From Acidimicrobiales bacterium (GTDB lineage: Bacteria > Actinomycetota > Acidimicrobiia > Acidimicrobiales > SZUA-35), in NCBI GenBank assembly GCA_020629155.1, contig JAHDDW010000008.1:1-64000 (forward strand): a stretch of DNA of 64,000 nucleotides, read 5' to 3'. The notes under the pieces were generated by a model. That model searched no databases, had not been told where the DNA came from, and saw nothing but the letters and a program-made list of their open reading frames with translations. The position numbers were made by a program, and so were the translations under genes. Positions 1 through 6,836 of the stretch are shown here, piece after piece (position 1 is the first letter of the stretch; every line of letters starts with the position of its first letter).

Positions 1-66
1 ATGGACATACACAGGCAAAAAAAATAGTCACCCAACTAACAAATCACAACACTAGAAGTTGGGGAG

Positions 67-534
67 GTGCTTGCTAAGCAAGAGATTCGTGGTGAAATTT
101 TTATTGTTGGTGGCGCTGCGATGGCTATGGCTTATAACACAAGGCGATCTACGAGAGACATAGATGCAGTTTTTGAACCGAAGATGAAGGTGTATGAAGC
201 TGCTGAAGCTGTAGCAGAGCTAAACCCTAAAGTTGAAACGGGTTGGCTTAATGATGCAGTAAAAGGTTTGCTTCCTGGAGTTGATCCAGATGCTACGGTA
301 CTTTTTACTCATGAAGGGTTAACCGTACGAGTCGCATCGCCTGGCTATTTGTTTGCTATGAAAGTTGCGGCTGCAAGAGTTGAGCGAGACGCAGACGATA
401 TTGCTGAGCTCTACAAAATCTTAAAGTTCGAGTCTGTGAAGTCGGCTTTAGATTTTCTCGAAACGAATTATCCTAACGTTGTTTTGCTGCCTCGGGCACA
501 GTACCTATTAGAAGATGTTGCAGGGTTACGCTAA
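67..534 (+). CDS. Nucleotidyltransferase-like protein (DUF6036/AbiEii-like)
   Basis: A 155-residue protein with the minimal nucleotidyltransferase signature: a Gly-Gly pair at residues 15-16 followed by an Asp-x-Asp pair at 31 and 33 in the context TRDIDAVF. This layout is typical of DUF6036/AbiEii-like proteins, many of which are toxin or stress genes partnered with a small DNA-binding protein. It starts with GTG just after a GGGGAG ribosome site. The start lies only about 14 residues before the Gly-Gly pair, somewhat short for the family, and stop codons lie in frame upstream, so the N-terminus may be slightly truncated. No partner is visible because the window begins here. The family call is from motif reading; the substrate is unknown. 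Confidence 0.65.
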   Translation: MLAKQEIRGEIFIVGGAAMAMAYNTRRSTRDIDAVFEPKMKVYEAAEAVAELNPKVETGWLNDAVKGLLPGVDPDATVLFTHEGLTVRVASPGYLFAMKVAAARVERDADDIAELYKILKFESVKSALDFLETNYPNVVLLPRAQYLLEDVAGLR

Positions 535-556
535 GCGCTGCACAATCAGACAATAG

Positions 557-829
557 CTAACAAGGATAGTCCTTGCGCCATTGAAGCCAGGCGAGTAAGT
601 CTTGGCCGTTTATTTCGTCGGTGTTGTTTCCATAGGCTGTTTTAAGACGGAACGATAACCATTTTTGGTCAGGGAGTGGGAGAAAGGGTTTTTTCTTCCA
701 CCAGTTAGGGTGAGAGAAAGACCAAAGCGTGCGTAAAGCAGTTAGCCATAGATTTGGGTGCTTGAGAATAGAAACATACGTTGAGAGGGGGATCGCGTTG
801 TCTTTCATACTTCCTTGCGGTTTCATCAT
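557..829 (-). CDS. Small conserved hypothetical downstream of the ligase
   Basis: A 90-residue protein whose start overlaps the stop of the upstream ligase-family gene by 4 bases (ATGA), so the two are probably translated together. It is rich in Trp, Pro and Leu, with a central HPNWWKKKPFLPLP segment and a C-terminal YGNNTDEINGQDLLAWLQW segment. I recall similar short proteins of this general type in Actinobacteria, but I cannot name a function. There is no signal peptide, no clear membrane helix and no cysteine-based metal site; the only Cys is the last residue. Confidence 0.6.
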   Translation of the reverse strand: MMKPQGSMKDNAIPLSTYVSILKHPNLWLTALRTLWSFSHPNWWKKKPFLPLPDQKWLSFRLKTAYGNNTDEINGQDLLAWLQWRKDYPC

Positions 830-1506
830 AGTGGGCTGGGTAAGAGGTTAAGAAACGTCTCTATGATCGTATCTTTATCGGGTCGATGTGAAACATGTGT
901 TGGTAAACCAATCGGTAAATCTGCTGGAATAGCTGCATTGACATAGCCTGCGAATGCGTCATGGTTGTAGTGCGGAGCATATAAGCATTGAAATCGCGCT
1001 CCTGCACGGTTTCTTTTTTGAGAGAGACCGACGACCTTATGGTCTGCAACAGTCACTTCACCTCTGCCTAAACCAGCGAAACATAAGGTTCTGCCGTATT
1101 CGCCTGTTTGTTGCGGGCCTGTGTAGGCAACAATTTCGCTGGCATGTGATGGGAAGTGGCGTTGTAATGTCGCCTCCCAGACAATGCCCACCCAATCGAA
1201 GGCAGCCGTGACGTCTCGACGCCATAGCGGCGAACGTGTAGGAATCAAAATGTCTAGCCAAATATCAAGCTGTGGATTGATAGAGACGAGGCCGCCACCT
1301 GAACGCCTAGAACAAACTTCGATGCCTGCGTTTCGTGCCGCATCGCTTTGAACCAGGTCAGCCGATTGGGTGCTGCCTAGTACCAGTGCTGGTCGCTCTA
1401 GCTGATGCAGCCAAATTGTAGGCTCAAGCTCATCAGGAATTGGTCGGTCATGCAATTGTGCTGCCGACCCTGTACTGCGTTCTATTTTCCAATATCGGTT
1501 AGGCAT
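826..1506 (-). CDS. Lipoate/biotin-protein ligase family protein
   Basis: A 226-residue protein of the BPL/LplA catalytic fold. The N-terminal half holds the segment RPALVLGSTQSADLV and the family motif RRSGGGLV (near residue 67), which in lipoate ligases and octanoyltransferases shapes the lipoyl-AMP pocket. A second conserved piece, VADHKVVGLSQKR, supplies the expected catalytic or binding lysine. It lacks an obvious C-terminal accessory domain, so it may be a ligase, an octanoyl/lipoyl amidotransferase, or a degenerate relative; sequence reading cannot separate these. It is translationally coupled to the 90-residue gene downstream. The expected role is attachment or transfer of lipoyl groups to E2 or GcvH proteins. 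Confidence 0.75.
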   Translation of the reverse strand: MPNRYWKIERSTGSAAQLHDRPIPDELEPTIWLHQLERPALVLGSTQSADLVQSDAARNAGIEVCSRRSGGGLVSINPQLDIWLDILIPTRSPLWRRDVTAAFDWVGIVWEATLQRHFPSHASEIVAYTGPQQTGEYGRTLCFAGLGRGEVTVADHKVVGLSQKRNRAGARFQCLYAPHYNHDAFAGYVNAAIPADLPIGLPTHVSHRPDKDTIIETFLNLLPSPL

Positions 1507-1542
1507 TTATTTGATAAGTGTATCAGTTCTCCTTTGTCTAGC

Positions 1543-2423
1543 CTGCATGAGTTGAAGTTCCGGCGTTTTCTTGGTCGTTACGCTGCATTTGCTGTCCTGT
1601 TGACAGTAGAACGAATCACTATCGGCGGTAGAATTTCGAGATGAATGTATCTCACGCTACACCGGCTACAACCTGAGTTTATTTCAATGGCGCTTATGCT
1701 TCTAGCGGTAGCTTTCCCAGCGGGTCGGGTCATCGGTCGTGCCCATATAACAACTCTTTGGGTTTGGGCAGGAATGCATAAACTGCTTAGTGCAGGGTAT
1801 GCCGTAGGTGGAGCACAGTTTATTGCGGGAAGCTTAGGGTTGTCGATCTCCATGGCGCTATGGCTGTCTCCGCTCGCTGAGGTGTCGGTAGGTATTCTCG
1901 CTATCTTGTGGCGAAGCCGATATGCGGTTAGGACAAATCGTTACAAGAGCTAGAGCGTTCGCTCTTGCGGTTTGGCTTTTTGCTTGGTTGTATCCAGCAG
2001 GTTTCTATTTCGGGGTGTCAGATGCTTACTTGGCTCATAAATCTTTAGGCTACCAATATTGTTCGTTTTGTATCAAATCGCTTTACCAGAGAACCGCTAA
2101 AATCTGCGTGGAAACGCCCCGAGCGGAGCGGAAATACCTAGGGCATCTATACTAAATGGAGATGCCTTTATTCAAGCAATACCCAGCAAGCAGTTATTTG
2201 TGAATCCGCTTTAGTTTTCTCTGTAGATGATGTGAACTGTACTCGCCCTTTCGATTCAACATGGGATTCACTCAACGTCCCTTTCCCTCCCGAAACTCGG
2301 CTTTTTCGACAGTGGTTTGAGGCCTCATGTGTCGAAGGTGAGATTTTGTACATTTCTCCGATCAAGGTCAAAATAAGTAACTCTGAACCGCAAGAGTTCG
2401 CATGTCCAACAGTTGTGCGATAG
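1543..2423 (+). pseudogene. Broken multi-membrane protein gene carrying a repeat insertion
   Basis: Three pieces on the plus strand read like one disrupted gene. Piece one runs to about 1953 in one frame but is interrupted by a TGA at 1642-1644; it encodes hydrophobic segments such as ALMLLAVAFPAGRVIG and HITTLWVWAGMHKLLSAG. Piece two (about 1955-2047, another frame) encodes a further hydrophobic run, LAVWLFAWLYPAGFYFGVSDAYLAH. Piece three (about 2166-2423, a third frame) encodes a soluble-looking tail with FDSTWDSLNVPFPPETRLFRQWF and three cysteines. Between pieces two and three lies a copy of the dispersed repeat (2104-2166). CTTTA is found at 2043-2047 and again at 2166-2170, possibly a target duplication, but simple excision does not restore the reading frame. 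The family is not recognised with confidence. Confidence 0.45.
2104..2166 (+). repeat. Dispersed hairpin repeat, copy 1
   Basis: Begins with CTGCGTGGAAACGCCCCGAG, continues with CGGAGCGGAAATAC, and ends in a hairpin with arms GGCATCT and AGATGCC around an 11-base loop. It is one of seven related copies in the window (others at 3354, 14648, 14848, 27188, 41663 and 55152) and lies inside the broken membrane-protein gene. Confidence 0.75.
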
Positions 2424-2700
2424 GTCATCACAAGCGCAAAGTTTTTCCTTTCAGCGGATTTCCCTCCCACCTCGCCCCACAAAGGCATTGAACTTTAGAT
2501 AAATGGCTATTTGAGCTGTTCCTAATGGTGAATGTCTTTGTAGTGGTGTCCTAAATCGGGTCTGAAGGAAAAGGAAACTACATTTTTTGAGTTTCTTAAA
2601 ATTTGTAATGACATTTGTGTGTTTCCCCAGCTAGGAAAGTTGCTGGTCGAAAGGTGTCGTTCATGTGTTCGCTTTTAGTGATGGGGTAAACACAGAAAGT
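2424..2700. other. Non-coding stretch upstream of mraZ
   Basis: About 280 bases before the MraZ-type boxes without a convincing gene. Short open frames here have no recognisable protein features. A single TGGGG at 2682 is out of step by one base with the boxes further downstream. I see no tRNA, tandem repeat or hairpin of note. Confidence 0.5.
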
Positions 2701-2766
2701 TGTCAAATGAGGTTGCAAAGTGGGGCGAAGTGTCATAATGTGTCAGGCAGTGGGGATGATCCCCAC
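2701..2766 (+). promoter_or_regulatory. MraZ-type operator boxes before the dcw operon
   Basis: Four five-base boxes, each preceded by G, recur at exact 10-base spacing: TGGGG at 2721, TGTCA at 2731, TGTCA at 2741 and TGGGG at 2751. A further TGTCA sits in phase at 2701. MraZ is known to bind TGGGA-like direct repeats separated by five bases upstream of its own gene, so this is a likely autoregulatory site for the mraZ gene 150 bases downstream. The last box also forms a small palindrome, GTGGGG-ATGAT-CCCCAC (2750-2766). The operator call is an inference from spacing and position. Confidence 0.65.
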
Positions 2767-2823
2767 CGCAAGTATTTACTGAGCTTGTTTGTTTGGTTAC
2801 TTGGTTGCGCGCTGGCTTCTTAC

Positions 2824-2871
2824 GGAGTTTGTTTCAGGTCTTAACCGTCACCTGGACCTGAAACAAACTCC
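2824..2871. repeat. Perfect 17-base inverted repeat upstream of mraZ
   Basis: The arms GGAGTTTGTTTCAGGTC (2824-2840) and GACCTGAAACAAACTCC (2855-2871) are perfectly complementary around a 14-base loop. The structure ends 35 bases before the mraZ start and has no T-run, so it is not a standard terminator. In the transcript it would form a very stable leader hairpin; on DNA it could be a protein-binding dyad. Confidence 0.85.
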
Positions 2872-2906
2872 TGAGTGTCTAGGCGCAAAGTAAGGAAGGG
2901 TTCAAG

Positions 2907-3332
2907 ATGTTCGTCGGTCAGTACGAACATGCGTTAGATGGGAAAGGGCGGGTTGTGTTACCTGCTCCGTTTCGCGCATTTGTTGCTGACAGAGGATATG
3001 TCACCCAGCTAGACGGTTGCATCGGTTTATGGAGTGCTGAAGAATTTCGGAAAGTCGCTGAGAAGTGGAAAACCGAATCGGAAGCATCGCGTATTTCTAT
3101 GCGGGTGTTTAGAAAGTTGATGAATAGCGTTCGTGAAGTGAAGCTTGATTCTGCAGGTCGTGTGAATTTACCAAAAGACTTGCTGGACCAACTTAGCTTC
3201 GATTCGCAAGTGGTTGTTAGTGGTCTGTTTGACCGGGTTGAAATTTGGCCAGCTGAAACCTATGAGAAAGAACAAGAAACGCAGCAAGCAGATCAAGAAC
3301 TTGCTGAAGCAGTAGCAAGACTCGGTTTGTAA
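2907..3332 (+). CDS. mraZ: Transcriptional regulator MraZ
   Basis: A 141-residue protein matching the usual MraZ length, with the two tandem SpoVT/AbrB-like halves: GQYEHALDGKGRVVLPAPFR at residues 4-23 and EVKLDSAGRVNLPKDLL at about 78-94. The repeated D-x-x-GR-hydrophobic-LP core is the MraZ signature. MraZ is a DNA-binding regulator of its own division/cell-wall operon, acting on the repeated boxes found here at 2701-2755. The start at 2907 follows an AAGGAAG ribosome site. It is the first gene of the dcw run and is separated from rsmH by a structured leader RNA, so rsmH expression may be set independently. Confidence 0.95.
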   Translation: MFVGQYEHALDGKGRVVLPAPFRAFVADRGYVTQLDGCIGLWSAEEFRKVAEKWKTESEASRISMRVFRKLMNSVREVKLDSAGRVNLPKDLLDQLSFDSQVVVSGLFDRVEIWPAETYEKEQETQQADQELAEAVARLGL

Positions 3333-3353
3333 AGGAACGAAATGGATAGAGAT

Positions 3354-3417
3354 CTGCGTGGAAACGCCCCGAGTGGAGCGGAAATACGCAGGAAGCTAAA
3401 AGTAGTTAGAGCTTCTG
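3354..3417 (+). repeat. Dispersed hairpin repeat, copy 2
   Basis: Its first 20 bases, CTGCGTGGAAACGCCCCGAG, are identical to copy 1, followed by TGGAGCGGAAATAC. The 3' hairpin uses different arms (around GAAGCT and AGCTTC) yet keeps the pairing, which argues that structure rather than sequence is conserved in this part. It lies 22 bases after the mraZ stop and upstream of the rsmH leader RNA. Confidence 0.75.
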
Positions 3418-3445
3418 AAAGTAAGAAAGGAGAAGCAAGCAAAAG

Positions 3446-3465
3446 GCAAAGCGCTATCGCTTTGC
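3446..3465 (+). other. Stable hairpin preceding the rsmH leader RNA
   Basis: GCAAAGCG (3446-3453) pairs perfectly with CGCTTTGC (3458-3465) around a CTAT loop and is followed by a run of A. It lacks a T-run on this strand, so it is not a forward terminator. It may be the first stem of the leader RNA that follows. Confidence 0.7.
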
Positions 3466-3474
3466 AAAAAAGGT

Positions 3475-3570
3475 CGCTCATGGACTGCCTTCCGGGCTGA
3501 GGGAGGGGTAACTGCCCCACAACTCCACCCGCACTAACCTCCACCCAATCCGGAAGGTTGTCAATGAGCG
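3475..3570 (+). ncRNA. mraW-type leader RNA of rsmH
   Basis: The mraZ-rsmH gap holds a nested structure. An outer stem pairs CGCTCAT (3475-3481) with ATGAGCG (3564-3570). A second stem pairs CCTTCCGG (3488-3495) with CCGGAAGG (3550-3557), both perfectly. An internal hairpin GGGG-TAACTG-CCCC spans 3505-3518, and GGGAGG/CCTCC can pair around it. It ends 22 bases before the rsmH start. A conserved mraW RNA motif is known in Actinobacteria in exactly this place, the leader of mraW/rsmH, so this is very probably a member. I judged this by location and architecture, without a covariance-model search. No ligand or mechanism is implied. Confidence 0.75.
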
Positions 3571-3592
3571 AGCAGACAGGCTTGAAAAAACA

Positions 3593-4546
3593 ATGACTGC
3601 AACCGATCGTCAAAAACAAGCCAGCTTCTTCCATGAACCCGTTATGTGTTCTGAAATTATTGCATTGGCCAAGGAAATTCCAGCTGGCGTCTTTTTGGAC
3701 GCCACACTAGGTGGAGCCAACCACAGCGTGGCCCTGCTCAACTCACGGCCTGACATTACAGTGCTTGGAGTAGACCAAGACGCAGCTGCACTTGATGCAG
3801 CAAACATTGCTTTGGAAGAGTTCTCTGATCGGGTCTCTTTCCTGCATTGCCGCTTCGATAAAGTCGAACAAAATCTTCAAGCGCAAAATCAGGAAACTAC
3901 CAAATTGTCTGGGTTTCTTTTTGACTTAGGCGTAAGTTCGCCCCAGCTTGACTGGGCAGATCGTGGGTTTAGTTTCAGAAACGATGGCCCGCTTGATATG
4001 CGCATGGATACAAGTAATGAGTTGAGTGCTGCCTATGTTGTTAACAACTATGAAAAAGCCGATTTGCAGCGCGTTATCCATCGCTATTCTGATGAAAAAT
4101 TTGCTGGTCGGATCGCAGCTGCTATTTGCGAGTATCGTCCGATTGCTCGCACAGCAGAGTTGGCAGAAATTGTTGTAAATGCGATTCCTGCTGCGGCTCG
4201 TCGCAGTGGTGGTCATCCTGCGAAGAGAACATTCCAGGCTATCCGTATTGAAGTCAATCAAGAGTTAGAAGTTCTCAGGCCAGCATTGGAATGGGCGTTA
4301 GAAGCACTCGTTCCTGGTGGAAGAGGGTTTGTTTTGACCTATCACTCGGGCGAAGACAAAATTGTTAAGTCGCTCTTTCGAGACAACGTTACGTCGAGCG
4401 ATCCGCACGGTCTGCCAACAGTGGTCGATACCCCAAAGTTTAAAGTTGTTAGTCCCGCAGCTCGCAAAGCGAGTGATGAAGAAATTGCAAGAAATAGACG
4501 CTCTGCTAGTGCTCGTCTGCGAGTTATCGAACGGCTAGCCGCCTGA
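3593..4546 (+). CDS. rsmH: 16S rRNA m4C1402 methyltransferase RsmH
   Basis: A 317-residue protein, the usual length for RsmH (MraW). The SAM-binding region begins HEPVMCSEIIALAKEIPAG, followed by FLDATLGGANHS (about residues 35-46), which is the diagnostic GGAGHS-like motif. Other conserved blocks are LFDLGVSSPQLD, GFSFRNDGPLDMRMD and RTFQAIRIEVNQEL, plus a C-terminal LTYHSGEDKIVK. RsmH acts in the cytoplasm, adding the N4-methyl group of C1402 in the ribosomal P site. No Shine-Dalgarno sequence is evident at the ATG (3593), but the N-terminal motif starts 13 residues later, which fits. Expression is probably influenced by the leader RNA immediately upstream. Confidence 0.95.
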   Translation: MTATDRQKQASFFHEPVMCSEIIALAKEIPAGVFLDATLGGANHSVALLNSRPDITVLGVDQDAAALDAANIALEEFSDRVSFLHCRFDKVEQNLQAQNQETTKLSGFLFDLGVSSPQLDWADRGFSFRNDGPLDMRMDTSNELSAAYVVNNYEKADLQRVIHRYSDEKFAGRIAAAICEYRPIARTAELAEIVVNAIPAAARRSGGHPAKRTFQAIRIEVNQELEVLRPALEWALEALVPGGRGFVLTYHSGEDKIVKSLFRDNVTSSDPHGLPTVVDTPKFKVVSPAARKASDEEIARNRRSASARLRVIERLAA

Positions 4547-4557
4547 AAGGAAATACC

Positions 4558-4941
4558 ATGGTTGCAACAGCAACAAAACAAAGAGTAGAGCGGCGCGCTA
4601 AACCTGCACAAAAGGCCAAGCGGCCTGTTCTGCGATTTCTAGATCAGCAATCTATCAGAAGCCGCAAAAGAAAACGTAACGTGCTACTTGCAGGTTTCTT
4701 TGTGGTTATTCTTGCGTTATTTCTCGTTGCCTATGCTCAGGCGCAGCTCGTTTCGAGCCAGCAAGACCTTGACGTAATCCGCTCACGTACAGCAGAGTTA
4801 ACAGCTGAAAGTGAGCACCTGCGTGTACTCGTTAATGAAGCTTCGGCTCCTAATAGTATCGTCGCTAAAGCTGAAGAAATAGGCATGATACTAGGTGAAA
4901 GCCCTGTCTTTGTCGAGTCTGTAAGGGGTGCGACAGGCTGA
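4558..4941 (+). CDS. ftsL: FtsL-like septum protein
   Basis: A 127-residue bitopic protein: a basic cytoplasmic N-terminus, one membrane helix at about residues 42-62 (NVLLAGFFVVILALFLVAYA), then a short coiled-coil stretch (about 65-95) rich in Gln, Glu, Ser and Leu. Primary sequence is poorly conserved in the FtsL/DivIC family, so the call rests on size, topology and its place between rsmH and ftsI, the classical ftsL slot. FtsL joins FtsB and FtsQ in activating FtsW-FtsI at the septum. It begins 12 bases after rsmH behind a GAAAGGAAA ribosome site and overlaps the ftsI start by one base (TGATG). Confidence 0.75.
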   Translation: MVATATKQRVERRAKPAQKAKRPVLRFLDQQSIRSRKRKRNVLLAGFFVVILALFLVAYAQAQLVSSQQDLDVIRSRTAELTAESEHLRVLVNEASAPNSIVAKAEEIGMILGESPVFVESVRGATG

Positions 4942-6836
4942 TGGTGAAACGATCTAGCACCGTCAGATCTCGGGCGGCTCGTGAGAGAAGAAAAAGTAAA
5001 TTTAAAAAGATGAGCAAACCGCACAATCCGCGCAATCGTTTGATTGCGCTGCTTGTGGTTTTTGTTGTCGCCGCTGCAAGTTTTATTGCCACACTTTTTA
5101 ATTTGCAAGTGGTAAGTGCAAGTTCCTATGAGGCAGAAGGTGTGAATCAGCGATTTCGGAGTAAACAAATTGCAGCCTACCGTGGGTCTATCGTCGACCG
5201 TAACGGGTTCGTCTTTGCTGCGTCATTGCCAAGTCATCAAGTAGTTGCTGACCCCTCTATTGTTACTAAAAATAATCCTGCGCAAAGCGCCGCATTGCTT
5301 GCTCCTGTGCTTGGAATGGATCAAAAAGAAGTAGAAGAACTTCTGCTTGGAGATTCTCCAACTGATCGTTATTCACTTATAAAAAAAACACTCACTAAAA
5401 AAGAATCTGATCGTATTAAAGAACTACGAGCTTCTAAAAAATCTAGCAAATTGATGTCTGGCATCGTTTTGACACCAGATGAGGACAGGTCATATCCAGC
5501 TGGTGACTTAGCGAAGTCTATTGTCGGTCGAGTTGACCCTGACGAAATCGGTATCTTTGGCATTGAAGAACAGTTTGATGGCTTTATGGTTGGCCAGCCT
5601 GGGACCGAAATGTTTGAAGGCGGACGCTACGGCAGCATAAGCGTTGGTGATTGGAAAGTCGACCCAGCAAAAGCTGGTTTTAACGTCGAGCTTTCGTTAG
5701 ACCACCGCTTGCAGTATTTTGCTGAACAAACACTTATCGCCCATTGTGACAAGCAAAAAGCAGATGGCGCAACAGTGGTGGCAAGCGAGCCTGCAACAGG
5801 AGAAATTCTTGTGATGGCTTCTGTGCAGCGTAATGAAGACGGCGAATGTGTTGTCTCAGGTTATAACAAAGCGTTGGTTGACATATTTGAGCCAGGTTCT
5901 GTTATCAAACCAATAATTGCTGCTGGTGCAATGGACGAGTTTGGTTTACACGCACAATCGACTATAGAAGTGCCTTCTCGAATCGAAGTCGGCGGAAAAA
6001 ACTTTGTTGATACGCACCCTCCACACGAGTCAGCTCCGTTTCCAATAAGTCAAATTTTGACTGATTCGATGAATGTCGGCACGATTAAGCTTGCGCAAAA
6101 GCTAGGCAACGACAAGATGTATGAATACCTCACCTCCTTTGGTGTTAAAGCATCTTCTGGTTTAGCTGTCCGTGGTGAGTCAATCGGTCAACTTCGTGAA
6201 CCTGTCGACTGGTGGGGAAGTGATGCTGCCTCTATTTCAATCGGTCAAGGCATGACAACAAATGCGCTGCAAATCACAATGATTTACAACACATTTGCGA
6301 ATAAAGGCATCTTTCAGCCGCCAACGCTTGTCAATTCTTTATATCTCAGCGATAGTGAAGAACATCTGAAAGAAAGACCTGAACCGTCTGTTGTCGTTAC
6401 TTCAGATACCGCTGGGCAGGTAACGCAGTCTCTGATTTCTGTTGTCGAAAATGGGACAGGTAAGGCCGCTGCGATTCCTGGTTATGAAGTTGCTGGCAAG
6501 ACAGGAACTGCGTGGAAAGTGTTTGATGATGGGTCTGGCAAGCTGGGTTATGGTAGCGACTCGAATAGACGATATGTAACAACCTTTGCAGGGTATGCCC
6601 CAGCGAAGGACCCTGCATTTGCGATGACAGTTGTTGTTGATGAGCCCAAGGTAGATAAAGAAGGTGGAACAGCAGCTGCACCTATTTTCTCTGAGATAGG
6701 TGCCCATATGCTGCGGTTGTATGAAGTGCAGCCAACATCGATTGCTGCAAGTGATGGCAAATTGCAAGCAGCAGCTTCTGGCGAGCGAGATTCAACGATA
6801 GAACCTGTAGCGTTAGCAACAAAAGAAAGTAACTAA
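4941..6836 (+). CDS. ftsI: Septal transpeptidase FtsI (PBP2b/PBP3-type)
   Basis: A 631-residue class B penicillin-binding protein. A basic cytoplasmic tail is followed by a membrane helix at about residues 32-52, the dimerisation domain, and a transpeptidase domain with all three active-site motifs: SVIK (Ser320-Lys323), SMN (376-378) and KTG (520-522). It crosslinks septal peptidoglycan with FtsW. There is no PASTA repeat at the C-terminus, which ends in a low-complexity Ala/Ser/Glu tail. Translation is coupled to ftsL by a one-base overlap, and the stop directly abuts murE. The motifs are intact, so it should be an active beta-lactam target. Confidence 0.95.
   Translation: MVKRSSTVRSRAARERRKSKFKKMSKPHNPRNRLIALLVVFVVAAASFIATLFNLQVVSASSYEAEGVNQRFRSKQIAAYRGSIVDRNGFVFAASLPSHQVVADPSIVTKNNPAQSAALLAPVLGMDQKEVEELLLGDSPTDRYSLIKKTLTKKESDRIKELRASKKSSKLMSGIVLTPDEDRSYPAGDLAKSIVGRVDPDEIGIFGIEEQFDGFMVGQPGTEMFEGGRYGSISVGDWKVDPAKAGFNVELSLDHRLQYFAEQTLIAHCDKQKADGATVVASEPATGEILVMASVQRNEDGECVVSGYNKALVDIFEPGSVIKPIIAAGAMDEFGLHAQSTIEVPSRIEVGGKNFVDTHPPHESAPFPISQILTDSMNVGTIKLAQKLGNDKMYEYLTSFGVKASSGLAVRGESIGQLREPVDWWGSDAASISIGQGMTTNALQITMIYNTFANKGIFQPPTLVNSLYLSDSEEHLKERPEPSVVVTSDTAGQVTQSLISVVENGTGKAAAIPGYEVAGKTGTAWKVFDDGSGKLGYGSDSNRRYVTTFAGYAPAKDPAFAMTVVVDEPKVDKEGGTAAAPIFSEIGAHMLRLYEVQPTSIAASDGKLQAAASGERDSTIEPVALATKESN

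Noticed and set aside
2168..2488. Reverse-strand 106-residue ORF opposite the broken gene
   Set aside because: The plus-strand frame there has clear protein-like conservation of pattern (FPPETRLFRQWF); the reverse frame is a shadow.
2824..2871. Long inverted repeat as a rho-independent terminator
   Set aside because: No T-run follows on either strand; it is kept only as an inverted repeat of unknown role.
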